Assembly (NCBI GenBank): GCA_041648175.1
Contig: JBAZPO010000020.1
Span: 1 to 53,445 of the forward strand
Direction: 5' to 3'
Length of the DNA stretch: 53,445 bases
Source: Desulfobaccales bacterium
GTDB taxonomy: Bacteria > Desulfobacterota > Desulfobaccia > Desulfobaccales > 0-14-0-80-60-11
Shown: positions 26,666-34,484 of the stretch, one piece after another
Numbering within the stretch: the first letter of the stretch is position 1
Layout of the letters: the number at the start of each line of letters is the position of its first letter
Program-made: the position numbers and the translations under genes
Notes under the pieces: model-generated
Database searches by the model: none
Told to the model about the DNA's origin: nothing
The model's input: the letters and a program-made list of their open reading frames with translations, nothing else

Positions 26666-27226
26666 ATGTATTCAACCGCGGAATTCAAAAAAGGTTTGAA
26701 GGTCGAAATGGACGGCATACCCTACACGATCGTAGACTTCCAGCACGTCAAGCCCGGCAAAGGCGGGGCCTTCGTGCGCACCAAGCTTAAAAGCCTGCTA
26801 TCCGGCCGGGTTATAGATCAGACGTTTCGTTCCGGCGAAAAAGTCAAAAAGCCGGACCTCGTGGAGCGGGATATGCAATTTCTCTACCGTGAGGGTGACA
26901 GGTTCTCCATGATGGACAACGAGAACTATGACCAGATCATGCTCACCGAGGAGCAGGTGGGGGAGGCGCGGCTCTACCTGATAGATAATCTGGACGTCAA
27001 GGTCCTCTTTTTCAACCAACAGCCCGTAGGCGTGGAGATTCCCATGTTCGTGGAACTGGAAGTGACTCAGACCGAACCCGGGCTCAAGGGCGATACCGCG
27101 GCAGGCGGCACCAAGCCCGCCACTTTAGAAAGCGGGGCGGCCATCCTGGTGCCACTGTTTATCAACGAGGGTGACCGGGTTAAGGTGGATACCCGCACCG
27201 GCAACTATATTGAGCGGGTTAAATAA
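26666..27226 (+). CDS. efp: Translation elongation factor P
   Basis: A 186-residue EF-P, which rescues ribosomes stalled at polyproline. The KOW-like domain I contains the exposed loop KPGKGGAFV, with Lys32 at the modification site. The OB domains end in the signature DGAAILVPLFINEGDRVKVDT (here with SGAA). The lysine means EpmA-type or another modification, or none, is possible; none of the modification genes is present. AAGGAA lies ten bases before ATG. It follows ftsB by 115 bp. Confidence 0.97.
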   Translation: MYSTAEFKKGLKVEMDGIPYTIVDFQHVKPGKGGAFVRTKLKSLLSGRVIDQTFRSGEKVKKPDLVERDMQFLYREGDRFSMMDNENYDQIMLTEEQVGEARLYLIDNLDVKVLFFNQQPVGVEIPMFVELEVTQTEPGLKGDTAAGGTKPATLESGAAILVPLFINEGDRVKVDTRTGNYIERVK

Positions 27227-27321
27227 TAGCGGGTTGCTTTTATGAAACGATTTTTGCTAGCCGCGGGCCCTTAAAAACCTGCGCCTCATGCGACCTTATA
27301 AAAAAATAAAAAGACTGCCGT

Positions 27322-27690
27322 TTAGACCAGCTTGACCAAGACGAGGTAACGCTTGACTCCGAAGCGCCTGGCCTTCTGTTGGCTGTCCAGATATATGTCC
27401 ACCTTCTTATGCCACCGGGAGGCCATGCGGTCCTGGAATTCATAGACCCCCATCCCGTGCAACAGTAACCGGTTGCCAAAACGCAAATCCAGGTTTCTCT
27501 CCAAATCGCGGCTAACTGCCAATACCCCCCGCTTAACCCGCTGCCCCGAAGAAGTAATGCCTTTACTGCCGGGACAATGATGATAAGCTGTTGCCGTAAC
27601 AATCGACATGGTGACGCACACGGTAGGTTGCGGTGTCGCCAATATCCCCACCGCTAAGAGACAGAATATCGTAATCGCCATTTTTTTCAT
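27322..27690 (-). CDS. Exported 3D-domain (double-psi barrel) protein
   Basis: A 122-residue protein with a signal peptide (residues 1-26) and a single 3D domain: VTATAYHHCPGSKGITSSGQ, VLAVSRDL, FGNRLLLHGMGVYEFQDRMA and KKVDIYLDSQQKARRFG. The last supplies two of the conserved aspartates of the MltA/RpfB-type 3D fold. It probably acts on or binds peptidoglycan in the periplasm. GAGGG is five bases before ATG, and a consensus promoter lies 260 bp upstream. It is convergent with efp. Confidence 0.83.
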   Translation of the reverse strand: MKKMAITIFCLLAVGILATPQPTVCVTMSIVTATAYHHCPGSKGITSSGQRVKRGVLAVSRDLERNLDLRFGNRLLLHGMGVYEFQDRMASRWHKKVDIYLDSQQKARRFGVKRYLVLVKLV

Positions 27691-28297
27691 GGTTCCCTCG
27701 CTTTTGGACGCAATTATAGGGAGCTGGCGGATGGTTGGGGAATGGTAAAGACGGGAACTGCCAGGAACTCGTAAGGGCCGTGGCCCGGGATTGCTTCGAT
27801 AGTTTATTGCGCCTGCGTTTCGGGCGAACGCCTCAAGGAAACGTTCCTCTTCGGCTTATCTGCCACCCGCTCTCAGGTTCCCATCCCCATCATCCAATGG
27901 TGAAGTGCACTATCTTCTGCACACCCAAGTGAGCTGATTCGATTTCCGGTATATTTACCCTGGTTAAAACTTGCTGTCAAGGATTATTTTTTACAATTAG
28001 TATAACTTGTTGTTATTTATAGATAAATTTAATAGAACATATTGTTCTTTTTTTCTCAATGGCGGGTGCTAAAAATTATAGGGGCTATTCTATGGATAAG
28101 TGGGTAGCTTTTGCAGGTTTGAGCCTCTTTCCGATTTCAAGTGGGGGATTTTTGTATGCCAGGAGGTCATTTCGGTTAGTACGTTTATAATGTACTTTTA
28201 ATCTGTTTATTCAATAGGTTAGTCAACTTTAATTATTCCGGCTTTTTCCGCTTCAGGGTGACCAGGCCTTCCCGCCCTTTATTCGACACCGAGGGCT
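27691..28297. other. Long intergenic region upstream of the 3D-domain gene
   Basis: No supported gene over 600 bp. It contains the promoter listed next, a short AT-rich palindrome AGAACATATTGTTCT (about 28036-28050) followed by seven T residues, and a possible 32-codon ORF at 28092-28190 that I do not annotate as real. Confidence 0.4.
27952..27980 (-). promoter_or_regulatory. Sigma-70 promoter candidate for the 3D-domain gene
   Basis: On the minus strand TTGACA (27975-27980), a 17-bp spacer and TAAATA (27952-27957). It would give a leader of about 255 bases. Confidence 0.5.
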
Positions 28298-28324
28298 GGT
28301 GGCACAGGCGTCTCGCCTGTGCAG
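28298..28324. repeat. TGGTGGCACAGGCG..CGCCTGTGCA repeat
   Basis: A 26-bp palindrome, ggcacaggcgtctcgcctgt core, followed by a second hairpin caggctaaagcctg. Other copies are at 12557-12584, 12650-12675, 17339-17365 and 31912-31937. Confidence 0.7.
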
Positions 28325-28362
28325 ACGCAGGCTAAAGCCTGCGGCTACCTGCAGAAAAGCAA

Positions 28363-28403
28363 CAAAAAAAAGGAGCGTCAGGGCCTCTGGCCCGACGCTC
28401 CCC
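28363..28403 (-). terminator. Strong terminator of the redox/selenoprotein operon
   Basis: On the minus strand GGAGCGTC-GGGCC pairs with GGCCC-T-GACGCTCC around an AGA loop, followed by eight or nine T residues. It lies 43 bases after the selenoprotein stop, so transcription must pass the in-frame UGA. Confidence 0.88.
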
Positions 28404-28445
28404 CGATTCATTTCACGGCCCGCAACCTGCGGGTGATTATACCTT

Positions 28446-28661
28446 TCAGGAGCCCCCGAAACCGATGCTCAGTTTCTCACCCTGCACCAAGACCGGCACC
28501 CGGCGGTTGCCGTCGGTGAGCTCGAGCATCTCTGCCAGGGCCTGGGCATCTTCTTGAACGTCCCGATAAATGACCGTCAAGCCTTCCTTGGTCTTGGCCT
28601 CCCGGGCCTTCCGGGTAAATGGTCAGGTTTTTTTGCCGAAGATGGTGATCTCTGTGGTCAT
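28446..28661 (-). CDS. UXX-star glutaredoxin-like selenoprotein (UGA-coded Sec13)
   Basis: A 71-residue protein only if the in-frame TGA at 28623-28625 is read as selenocysteine. It begins MTTEITIFGKKT, then Sec13, then PFTRKAREAKTKEG, and continues to DGNRRVPVLVQGEKLSIGF and a final GGS. This is the thioredoxin/glutaredoxin fold of the UXX-star family, with a U-P-F-T active site where glutaredoxins have CPYC. AAGGAG lies seven bases before ATG, and the gene starts 12 bp after the AMIN-domain gene. Just after the UGA there are short stem-loops (28601-28615 or 28596-28608) that could be the bacterial SECIS. It ends at a normal TGA followed by a strong terminator. A pseudogene is unlikely because the frame and family match continue cleanly past the UGA. 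Confidence 0.88.
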
Positions 28662-28672
28662 AGCCCTTCTCC

Positions 28673-29872
28673 TTAATGGGGGAGGTCCACGTAATAGACC
28701 TTGATAAAGAGAAAATCCACCAAATTCAAAAATACCAGGGGTCTTTCCGAAACGGTGTACTGCACCCCTTCAAACCGGGGGCTCACCTTTTCCCTGATGT
28801 GCTTCATGACCTTATCGATAACCTGAGGGTCATTGGGACAGGCGAGCTTCAGGAAGTTCTGAAACACCGTCACATCGCGCAGCGCTAAAGCTTGCGTCTC
28901 TTGACGCAACTTCACCCGCAGGGGTTTCAAAGCTTCATCAAAGAAATCGCCAATGTCCTCGTATTTCGTCTTGATTTTCGCGAAACTCCATTGGCGCAAA
29001 CCCTGGTATTCGCTGGCGGTTTGGCTTTGGAGTTTGTCCGTGGTGAGCATGATTATGGAAATGTTGGGCGTATTCGGGACATTGGCCGGCAGATAGGCGA
29101 TCTTCACCGCTAACTCAGGATACTTGCTATTGGTGAGGATAAAATCGCGGCTGAGGCGTGACCCCGGGCGATCATACCGGTTGGACTCAGACACCCGCCA
29201 GCCATCAGTTTCCAAACCCTGGAACAGGTTAGCGGCCTTAGGCATTAAACTGCGCAGTTCGGTAAAGCTGCCGGGGGCCGCGCTGCCCGGGGGTTCCCGA
29301 TAACTTTGCTCATCGGTGCTGGCCTCCGGGGGCTCAGGCGTTGGCTCTCTTTGCACCTCTTCCCCGGGTCCAGGCAGGGAAGCCGCGGGTTCTGGCGACG
29401 CCGGCGTGGCAAGCCGGGCCTGTACCGGCGGTACCTTGAGATCCGGGTTCAAGCCCAGAATAAAAAAGGTCTGCCCCGCCCCGCCCGGCCGGCTCTTCTG
29501 CCAATAGGTGTAGGGTCTCTCGGGAAAAAGATCCAGGATGATGCGCACCCCGCCTTTGGCCGAATGGGTTTCGGTAACCACCTGCTGGACTAAAGACTCA
29601 TCGCCCTCCAGATGGGTAGGCAGCTGTCCCGCTCGAGCTTGCGGGAAGTCCACCACCAATTGCGGTTTGCCTGCCACGTTCTGAGTACTCACCAGGGGCG
29701 ACGCGGCCCGGTCCAGGACCACGGTTAGGAGCGTATTCTCCCCCACCTTGCTCAGCCCCAGACGCCGCACTTCCACCCCGCCGCCGGCCCCCCAGACGGG
29801 TTGCACCAGGCAAACCAACGCCGCGAGCAGCCAAACGAACCTTCTGCCCGGTTTATCGGCCAAGCTCTGCAT
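28673..29872 (-). CDS. Exported AMIN-domain protein
   Basis: A 399-residue protein. A signal peptide (about 10-32, VWLLAALVCLVQPVWGA) precedes an AMIN domain at about 33-135: VRRLGLSKVGENTLLTVVLD, LVVDFPQARAG, GVRIILDLF and TYWQKS. AMIN domains bind peptidoglycan or target proteins to the envelope. The linker is Pro/Glu-rich. The C-terminal 180 residues (FIKVYYVDLPH at the end) are not recognised. The start at 29872 suits the signal peptide, but GGAGG is 16 bases away and matches an ATT codon better, so the exact start is uncertain; an upstream GTG at 29953 overlaps the lipoprotein gene. Confidence 0.75.
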   Translation of the reverse strand: MQSLADKPGRRFVWLLAALVCLVQPVWGAGGGVEVRRLGLSKVGENTLLTVVLDRAASPLVSTQNVAGKPQLVVDFPQARAGQLPTHLEGDESLVQQVVTETHSAKGGVRIILDLFPERPYTYWQKSRPGGAGQTFFILGLNPDLKVPPVQARLATPASPEPAASLPGPGEEVQREPTPEPPEASTDEQSYREPPGSAAPGSFTELRSLMPKAANLFQGLETDGWRVSESNRYDRPGSRLSRDFILTNSKYPELAVKIAYLPANVPNTPNISIIMLTTDKLQSQTASEYQGLRQWSFAKIKTKYEDIGDFFDEALKPLRVKLRQETQALALRDVTVFQNFLKLACPNDPQVIDKVMKHIREKVSPRFEGVQYTVSERPLVFLNLVDFLFIKVYYVDLPH

Positions 29873-29885
29873 ACCGGTAATGCTT

Positions 29886-30263
29886 TTACCCTCCTTCCCC
29901 GACCCGCAGGAACACCACACAGGCGCCAGGGGGACATCCAGGGTGCCACTCACCGCTCATATCCGCAGACAACGTTTTGCCACCTTCGCTGGGGGTGACG
30001 ATGAGGATGGCGCCGGTTTTGGTGTAAATCCAGATCTTGTCGTCATTTATCACCCAGGTGAACTCAACGGTTTTCCCCGCCAGCGACCAGGTCCCCTTGC
30101 CGTCCTCTTTGAGGTCGAGAGTGATGTTGCCTTTACCGGCGAAGGGCTGCGCAGATTTATACGTCCCGGCGAACTTAGCCCGAGACTCCCCACAGCCTCC
30201 CAGAACCAGCCCCATCATCATCAGACCCAAAACTACAGCCACGGTAAGAAATTTTTTCTTCAT
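29886..30263 (-). CDS. Small lipoprotein of the redox operon
   Basis: A 125-residue lipoprotein, with signal peptide and lipobox LVLGGC (Cys24). The mature part is a small beta-rich domain: FAGTYKSAQP, KGNITLDLKEDGKGTWSLAG, VEFTWVINDDKIWIYTKTG. This looks like a lipocalin-type or copper-resistance-NlpE-like sheet, though no family is certain. Two Cys residues near the end (GCPPGAC) could form a disulfide or metal site. The ATG at 30263 overlaps the TGA of the upstream fusion gene by four bases (ATGA), indicating translational coupling. Confidence 0.78.
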   Translation of the reverse strand: MKKKFLTVAVVLGLMMMGLVLGGCGESRAKFAGTYKSAQPFAGKGNITLDLKEDGKGTWSLAGKTVEFTWVINDDKIWIYTKTGAILIVTPSEGGKTLSADMSGEWHPGCPPGACVVFLRVGEGG

Positions 30264-31693
30264 ATCTTTCTGTCCCGCAAGATGAACCCTCCCCGATCCA
30301 GCACGAAAAACCGATCGTAGAGGTAGATTTGGATGCACATGATCACCATGCCAGTATTCTTCATAACCTTCAGCCAGTTGACCGGCTCACCCACTTCGCC
30401 GACACAGCCGCAGTTGATGGGCATATGATGCAAAATGGCATTAACCAGTCCCACAATGAAGATGATATTCATGGCGGCGATAAGCGTGGCCGCAGCCCTG
30501 GTGCGGATGCCCAGGATCAGGAACAGCCCGCACACCAACTCGGCCCACGGCAAAGCCAGGGACCACAGGTTCACGCCGAACCAGGGCATCATATCGTAAT
30601 CCACCACGTTCAAGGCAAAGACCGCGGGCCGCAAGATTTTGCTCAACGCGAACGAAATGAAGATGGCCCCCAAAAGCACCCGGCAGAACATCGCTAGATA
30701 TGGGCTGCGCCGGATGGGCGGAATCAGGATAAGCAAGAACATGCTCACCGGTATCCACTCAAGCAGGCCCGGCAGACCCAGCGGCATGGTGGGAGCCGGC
30801 TGGGGCGACTTCTTTTCTATGGGAAAAACCTTCGTCCAGGCCCCGTAATCTTGCATCACCACCACGTGCTTTAAACGCTTGCTGATCAATAAACGGGCCA
30901 GATCGACGTCCATGCGGCGGCTCAAGGTGCCGCCGTAGACAATCAGGGTTTTGTCCATATCCCCCGGCGTCTGCTCCAGGGTGAACTGGAACATGGGGAA
31001 CATAATATCGAATAAGATCTCCGGCAGATTCTGGGCGCCCTTGATGTGTTCCTGCGCATAGAAGGCGGTTTTCCTGGCATCAACGAAAATGGCCTTATGC
31101 TCCCGGGCTAAGGCCACGGCCTGGTCTGTCGTAATCTCGGGCACGGCAGGTAAGCCCCAACCGTGAATCAGGGGAATCCGGTTATCGTTGTAAATGTTAA
31201 AAACTAGGGCGAGAATGAGGCTCAACCCCATCATCAGGACATAATCGAAGTAAGAAACCTGCCGCAGCTTGACCTGGTGCACCGTTTCGGTTTCCAGGCG
31301 GCTGTCCCCGGCCACCAGCCAGTCGGCCAACTGCTGAATGATATGCCGGGACAACTGAGGATTCTGGTCTAGCAAGCGGTCGAATTCTTCCTTGGAAACC
31401 TTGATCAGTTTTGAGTCCACCGCGGCCTCAACCGAGGCCGTACGGGGCCTTCCGGTGACCAGGGCCACTTCTCCGAAATAGCTGCCGGCCCGCAACTCGG
31501 TCAACTCGGTCCGAATCCCTTCGGAGGTTTCCCTAAAGACCCGCACTGAACCGGCTTGGATGACGTAGAAAAATTCCGGCGTCTCTCCCTGGCTCACAAG
31601 CCGCGTGCCCGCGGGCACATTCACCTCATGCCCTAATTGACAAAGCTTGAGCCCTGCCTCTACTGCTCCTGTCGGTTTTTTCGGTGCCTCCAT
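30260..31693 (-). CDS. Cyclic-nucleotide-binding / rhodanese / MauE-DoxX fusion protein
   Basis: A 477-residue fusion. Residues 10-125 are a CRP-like cNMP-binding domain (SYFGEVALVTGRPRTASVEA). One membrane helix follows at about 150-168. A rhodanese-like domain spans about 185-295, and a four-helix MauE/DoxX-type membrane domain spans about 315-465, with the CGC motif at 428-430 (INCGCVGEVGE). In the rhodanese loop the catalytic Cys position reads VYGGTLSRR, with Gly254 in place of Cys, so sulfurtransferase activity is probably lost. MauE-type domains handle disulfide or quinone redox in membranes. First gene of the operon ending in the selenoprotein. AGGAAA lies seven bases before ATG. Confidence 0.85.
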   Translation of the reverse strand: MEAPKKPTGAVEAGLKLCQLGHEVNVPAGTRLVSQGETPEFFYVIQAGSVRVFRETSEGIRTELTELRAGSYFGEVALVTGRPRTASVEAAVDSKLIKVSKEEFDRLLDQNPQLSRHIIQQLADWLVAGDSRLETETVHQVKLRQVSYFDYVLMMGLSLILALVFNIYNDNRIPLIHGWGLPAVPEITTDQAVALAREHKAIFVDARKTAFYAQEHIKGAQNLPEILFDIMFPMFQFTLEQTPGDMDKTLIVYGGTLSRRMDVDLARLLISKRLKHVVVMQDYGAWTKVFPIEKKSPQPAPTMPLGLPGLLEWIPVSMFLLILIPPIRRSPYLAMFCRVLLGAIFISFALSKILRPAVFALNVVDYDMMPWFGVNLWSLALPWAELVCGLFLILGIRTRAAATLIAAMNIIFIVGLVNAILHHMPINCGCVGEVGEPVNWLKVMKNTGMVIMCIQIYLYDRFFVLDRGGFILRDRKI

Positions 31694-32126
31694 GCTGTCT
31701 TTCCTATGGGTTGAGGTCTAAGGTTGCCGAGCCGATGTGCGAACACTTACGAAAAAAATACGAAAAACCCAAAAATCCTGACTTCTGTCTTTTACCATAA
31801 GATGATGAAGATGTGAACTCCGCCTTAAACTTCCAGGCGCAAAATAATTGCTCCGGACCTGCTTGCCGCCTCAGCGTTGAACTCCTAAAACTACCGCAAT
31901 CAAAAAAAACCGGTGGCACAGGCGTCTCGCCTGTGCAAGAGCAGGCTTAACATACATGGCCGAACGTGGCCACCCTTGAAGGATGAAAATCCCCCCCCTT
32001 CCCCTTTATAAAAGGTAGGGGATTTTAAAAGTACTCCTTTTGGAAAAGGGGGATTTAGAAGGATTTGGGCCTTCACGGCATTGCCTGCCGCTCCCAAACA
32101 TAAATATAGAGCAGCCAGGTCAGGTC
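31694..32126. repeat. Intergenic region with two repeat types
   Basis: No gene. It contains the ggtggcacaggcgtctcgcc palindrome at 31912-31937 and a composite element at about 31985-32065 in which ttccccctt/aaagggggatt arms face each other (a close relative is at 53208-53275). Confidence 0.5.
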
Positions 32127-32184
32127 AATTTCTCAATTTGAGAAATTTTTATCAAGCTTCCCGGCCATTCTCTCAAGGAGAGAA
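32127..32184. promoter_or_regulatory. Two palindromic activator-type sites upstream of the glycosyltransferase
   Basis: A perfect 21-bp palindrome AATTTCTCAA-T-TTGAGAAATT at 32127-32147 and a second, TTCTCTC-AAG-GAGAGAA, at 32168-32184. They share the TTCTC..GAGAA half-sites and lie about 90-145 bp before the sigma-54 candidate, the usual place for enhancer-binding proteins. Confidence 0.6.
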
Positions 32185-32272
32185 ATTCGCGGCCATCTCT
32201 TGGCGCGGGAAATTTCGTGTAAATTAATTCATTGTTAATTCAAGCAGTTATGGCCCCTCTTTTTCAGCCAAC

Positions 32273-32289
32273 TTGGCAAGCCAATTGCA
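32273..32289 (+). promoter_or_regulatory. Sigma-54 (RpoN) promoter candidate
   Basis: TTGGCAAGCCAATTGCA: GG at 32275-32276 and GC at 32287-32288 with exactly ten bases between them, TGGCA and TTGC boxes intact. It lies 65 bp before the glycosyltransferase start. Confidence 0.65.
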
Positions 32290-32353
32290 TCTCTAAAAAA
32301 TGCATCCTGAGTGCGCTTGAATTATTTTGCCATTACACGAGGAACTTAACTAT

Positions 32354-33721
32354 ATGCGAACCACCACCTCTGCCTTTCCCTGGACTCAGGTGAAATGGCG
32401 CTCCAAAGAGGAACAGCGAGTCCAAACCATTGACCTGGCCCTCAAGATTTTAGTGCCGCTCATCTTGTCGGTCTGTTTGGTAGTTGCCCTGAAGGTAGGC
32501 TCATTTAACGGTTATATCAATCTATTGAGCCGCCAGAGCTTCGGCTCCCCCCTGATGGCCCTGGGGGCCGGCTTCACCCTGATCTACCTGGCCTTCCAAC
32601 TGGTGCGCACTGTCTTATGGCTGCGCTATAAAGCCTATCCCGTACCCCCGGGCCCCTTGCCTCGGGTCACCGTCATCATCCCGGCTTATAACGAAGGCGC
32701 CATGGTGGAAAAATCCATCTACGCCGCAGTCGCCTCCGACTACCCCGCCGATCGGCTGGAAATCATCTGCATCGACGACGGCTCCAAGGACGACACGTGG
32801 TCCTATATCGATAAGGCCCGCAAACGCTATCCCAAGCTGATCAAGGCCATCCGCTTCCCCAAAAACCGGGGTAAAAAAGAAGGCCTGTACGCCGGCTTCA
32901 TCCGGGGCAAGGGCGAGTTCTTTGTCACCATCGACTCCGACAGCGTGATCTCACCCGATACCGTCAAACAGGTCATTGCGCCCATGCTCAACGATCCCAA
33001 GATAGGGGCGGTAGCGGGCAACGTCAAGGTCTACAACCGGCTCCGCTGCACCATGGCCCGGATGCTGGCGGTGCGCTTCGTCCTGGCCTTTGATTTCCTG
33101 AGGGCCTCCCAATCCATGTACGGCTGCGTCACTTGCACTCCGGGCGCCTTGTCCGCCTACCGGGCCGCGGTGCTCAAACCCGTCCTTAAGGAATGGCGCA
33201 CCCAAACGTTTATGGGCCTGCCCGCCAACATCGGTGAAGACCGCGCCCTGACCAACTTCGTCCTGCGCCGGGGCTATTATACCTCGTATCAACGCACCGC
33301 CGTGGTTCACACCATGGTGCCCGAAACCTACCGGGGCTTATGCCGCATGTACCTGCGCTGGGACCGCAGCAATTTCCGGGAAAACTGGGTCCAGCTCAAG
33401 TTCATCTTCAGCAAATACCGGGCGCGCCACCGGGTGCTGCCCATCCTGGATTTCTTTATCACCCAGATCGAGTTTCCCTTAACCTACCTCTTCCTGGGTC
33501 TGCTGCTCTTCTCCTTCTGGCTCTACCCCATCGTGGCGCTGAAATTCTTCGCCGGTTTGGGCGTCTTAACCCTGGTTTGGATGTACCACTATATCCACCA
33601 GGAACGGGACATGGATTTCGTCTACGGCATCATCTACTCCTACTTCGCCTTCTTCGCCCTCAACTGGGTCCAGCCCTGGGCCTTCCTCACCGTCAGAAAC
33701 GACCGCTGGCTCACGCGTTAG
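32354..33721 (+). CDS. HasA/NodC-like processive glycosyltransferase (GT2)
   Basis: A 455-residue membrane-bound family 2 glycosyltransferase. Two N-terminal helices (about 32-52 and 67-88) precede the catalytic domain: VTVIIPAYNEGA, ICIDDGSKDD, the DXD-type VTIDSDSVI, and NIGEDRALT. The product-translocation motif reads RMYLRWDRSNFRE, close to the QxxRW of hyaluronan and chitin synthases but with Arg for the first Gln. Three or four C-terminal helices follow. It probably polymerises and exports an exopolysaccharide. ATG at 32354 follows GAGGA by nine bases. The gene is single, with a sigma-54-type promoter candidate. Confidence 0.85.
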   Translation: MRTTTSAFPWTQVKWRSKEEQRVQTIDLALKILVPLILSVCLVVALKVGSFNGYINLLSRQSFGSPLMALGAGFTLIYLAFQLVRTVLWLRYKAYPVPPGPLPRVTVIIPAYNEGAMVEKSIYAAVASDYPADRLEIICIDDGSKDDTWSYIDKARKRYPKLIKAIRFPKNRGKKEGLYAGFIRGKGEFFVTIDSDSVISPDTVKQVIAPMLNDPKIGAVAGNVKVYNRLRCTMARMLAVRFVLAFDFLRASQSMYGCVTCTPGALSAYRAAVLKPVLKEWRTQTFMGLPANIGEDRALTNFVLRRGYYTSYQRTAVVHTMVPETYRGLCRMYLRWDRSNFRENWVQLKFIFSKYRARHRVLPILDFFITQIEFPLTYLFLGLLLFSFWLYPIVALKFFAGLGVLTLVWMYHYIHQERDMDFVYGIIYSYFAFFALNWVQPWAFLTVRNDRWLTR

Positions 33722-33745
33722 CACGCGCTTATATATAAGTAGAAT

Positions 33746-33781
33746 AAGGGAGGGGCAGATCTCGAACTATGCCCCTCCCTT
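33746..33781 (+). terminator. Long hairpin after the glycosyltransferase
   Basis: AAGGGAGGGGCA at 33746-33757 pairs with TGCCCCTCCCTT at 33770-33781. There is no long T-run, so it is a terminator or stabilising 3' hairpin. Confidence 0.6.
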
Positions 33782-33786
33782 CGCGT

Positions 33787-33961
33787 TCTCGTTCCCAAGT
33801 TCACGTCCTCGTTCCCAAGGACCTAAAACCGTAGGGCGGGAAAGCGAAGCGCATCCCGCCTTTATACTCCTCGTTCCCAAGCGCAAGCCTTGGGAACGCT
33901 CCTGCGTATGGGCATGCCCTGCCCCCAAGACGTAGGGTGCGAAAGCGAAGCGCATCCAGCC
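33787..33961. repeat. Cluster of GTTCCCAAG and GTAGGGCGGGAAAGCG repeats
   Basis: Alternating cgttcccaag units and two copies (33831-33860; 33932-33961) of the GGCGGGAAAGCG palindrome. The second copy is diverged (gtagggtgcgaaagcg, catccagcc). Confidence 0.7.
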
Positions 33962-34062
33962 TTACTGGCTGCCCCCCAAGAGCGCTCCAAAAAACGAGAC
34001 CACCCAGGGATAAACGCTGCTCCATGCACCCACCCCGAAAATTCCAAGGAGGCAATTTCTTC

Positions 34063-34152
34063 ATGGATCGTCCGAAATTAATGTGGCTATATAAGGCAGG
34101 CGACAAGGTTAGTTGGATCGATAACGGCAATCTTTTAAGCCTAAATAAATAA
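34063..34152 (+). CDS. Possible 29-residue small protein
   Basis: AAGGAGG at 34046-34052 is ten bases before an ATG that opens MDRPKLMWLYKAGDKVSWI and ends SLNK, then TAA. The good ribosome site is the only support. The Lys-Ala-Gly-Asp-Lys-Val stretch resembles the start of a small beta barrel, so a truncated gene is equally possible. Confidence 0.3.
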   Translation: MDRPKLMWLYKAGDKVSWIDNGNLLSLNK

Positions 34153-34256
34153 CGAAGATAATATAGATCACAATAATTCAATAAATCTTCAACAATTTAT
34201 TCAAGCTATGTTTAACGTTAACTACATTTAACTTAATAGACGTATTCAATTAATTA

Positions 34257-34484
34257 TTATGACTTCGCACTTCTCTCCTCATGAAGGTAATTACATTCCG
34301 AACGTAACTCTAAAAATAATTCTATTGATCTTGAGAGTTGTTCATTCGTCAAGATAGCATCCGGGAATCCATCTGAACTTCTTTCAAGTTTCATTATCAA
34401 ATCATCGACATGTACCAAGGATGCAGACAAAGTACGCAAGAGATCATTTATTAACCCTCGAATAATAGATGAATGATTTTCCAT
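34257..34484 (-). CDS. Small AT-rich hypothetical protein
   Basis: A 75-residue acidic, helical protein (MENHSSIIRGLINDLL, then ASLVHVDDLIMKLERSSDG and LRSECNYLHEERSAKS). I do not recognise a family. AAAGG is seven bases before ATG. Composition is AT-rich like the surrounding 34.1-34.9 kb island, so it may be an acquired ORFan. Its reality rests on the ribosome site and a sensible amphipathic pattern only. Confidence 0.4.
   Translation of the reverse strand: MENHSSIIRGLINDLLRTLSASLVHVDDLIMKLERSSDGFPDAILTNEQLSRSIELFLELRSECNYLHEERSAKS

Noticed and set aside
28092..28190. 32-codon plus-strand ORF (MDKWVAFAGLSLF...) preceded by AGGGG
   Set aside because: Short, unsupported by any family, and located in a long non-coding promoter region; the ribosome site is weak.
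28446..28661. Reading the 28.4-28.6 kb region as a pseudogene broken by a stop
   Set aside because: Only one in-frame UGA exists, exactly at the active-site position of a known selenoprotein family, with an intact frame after it.
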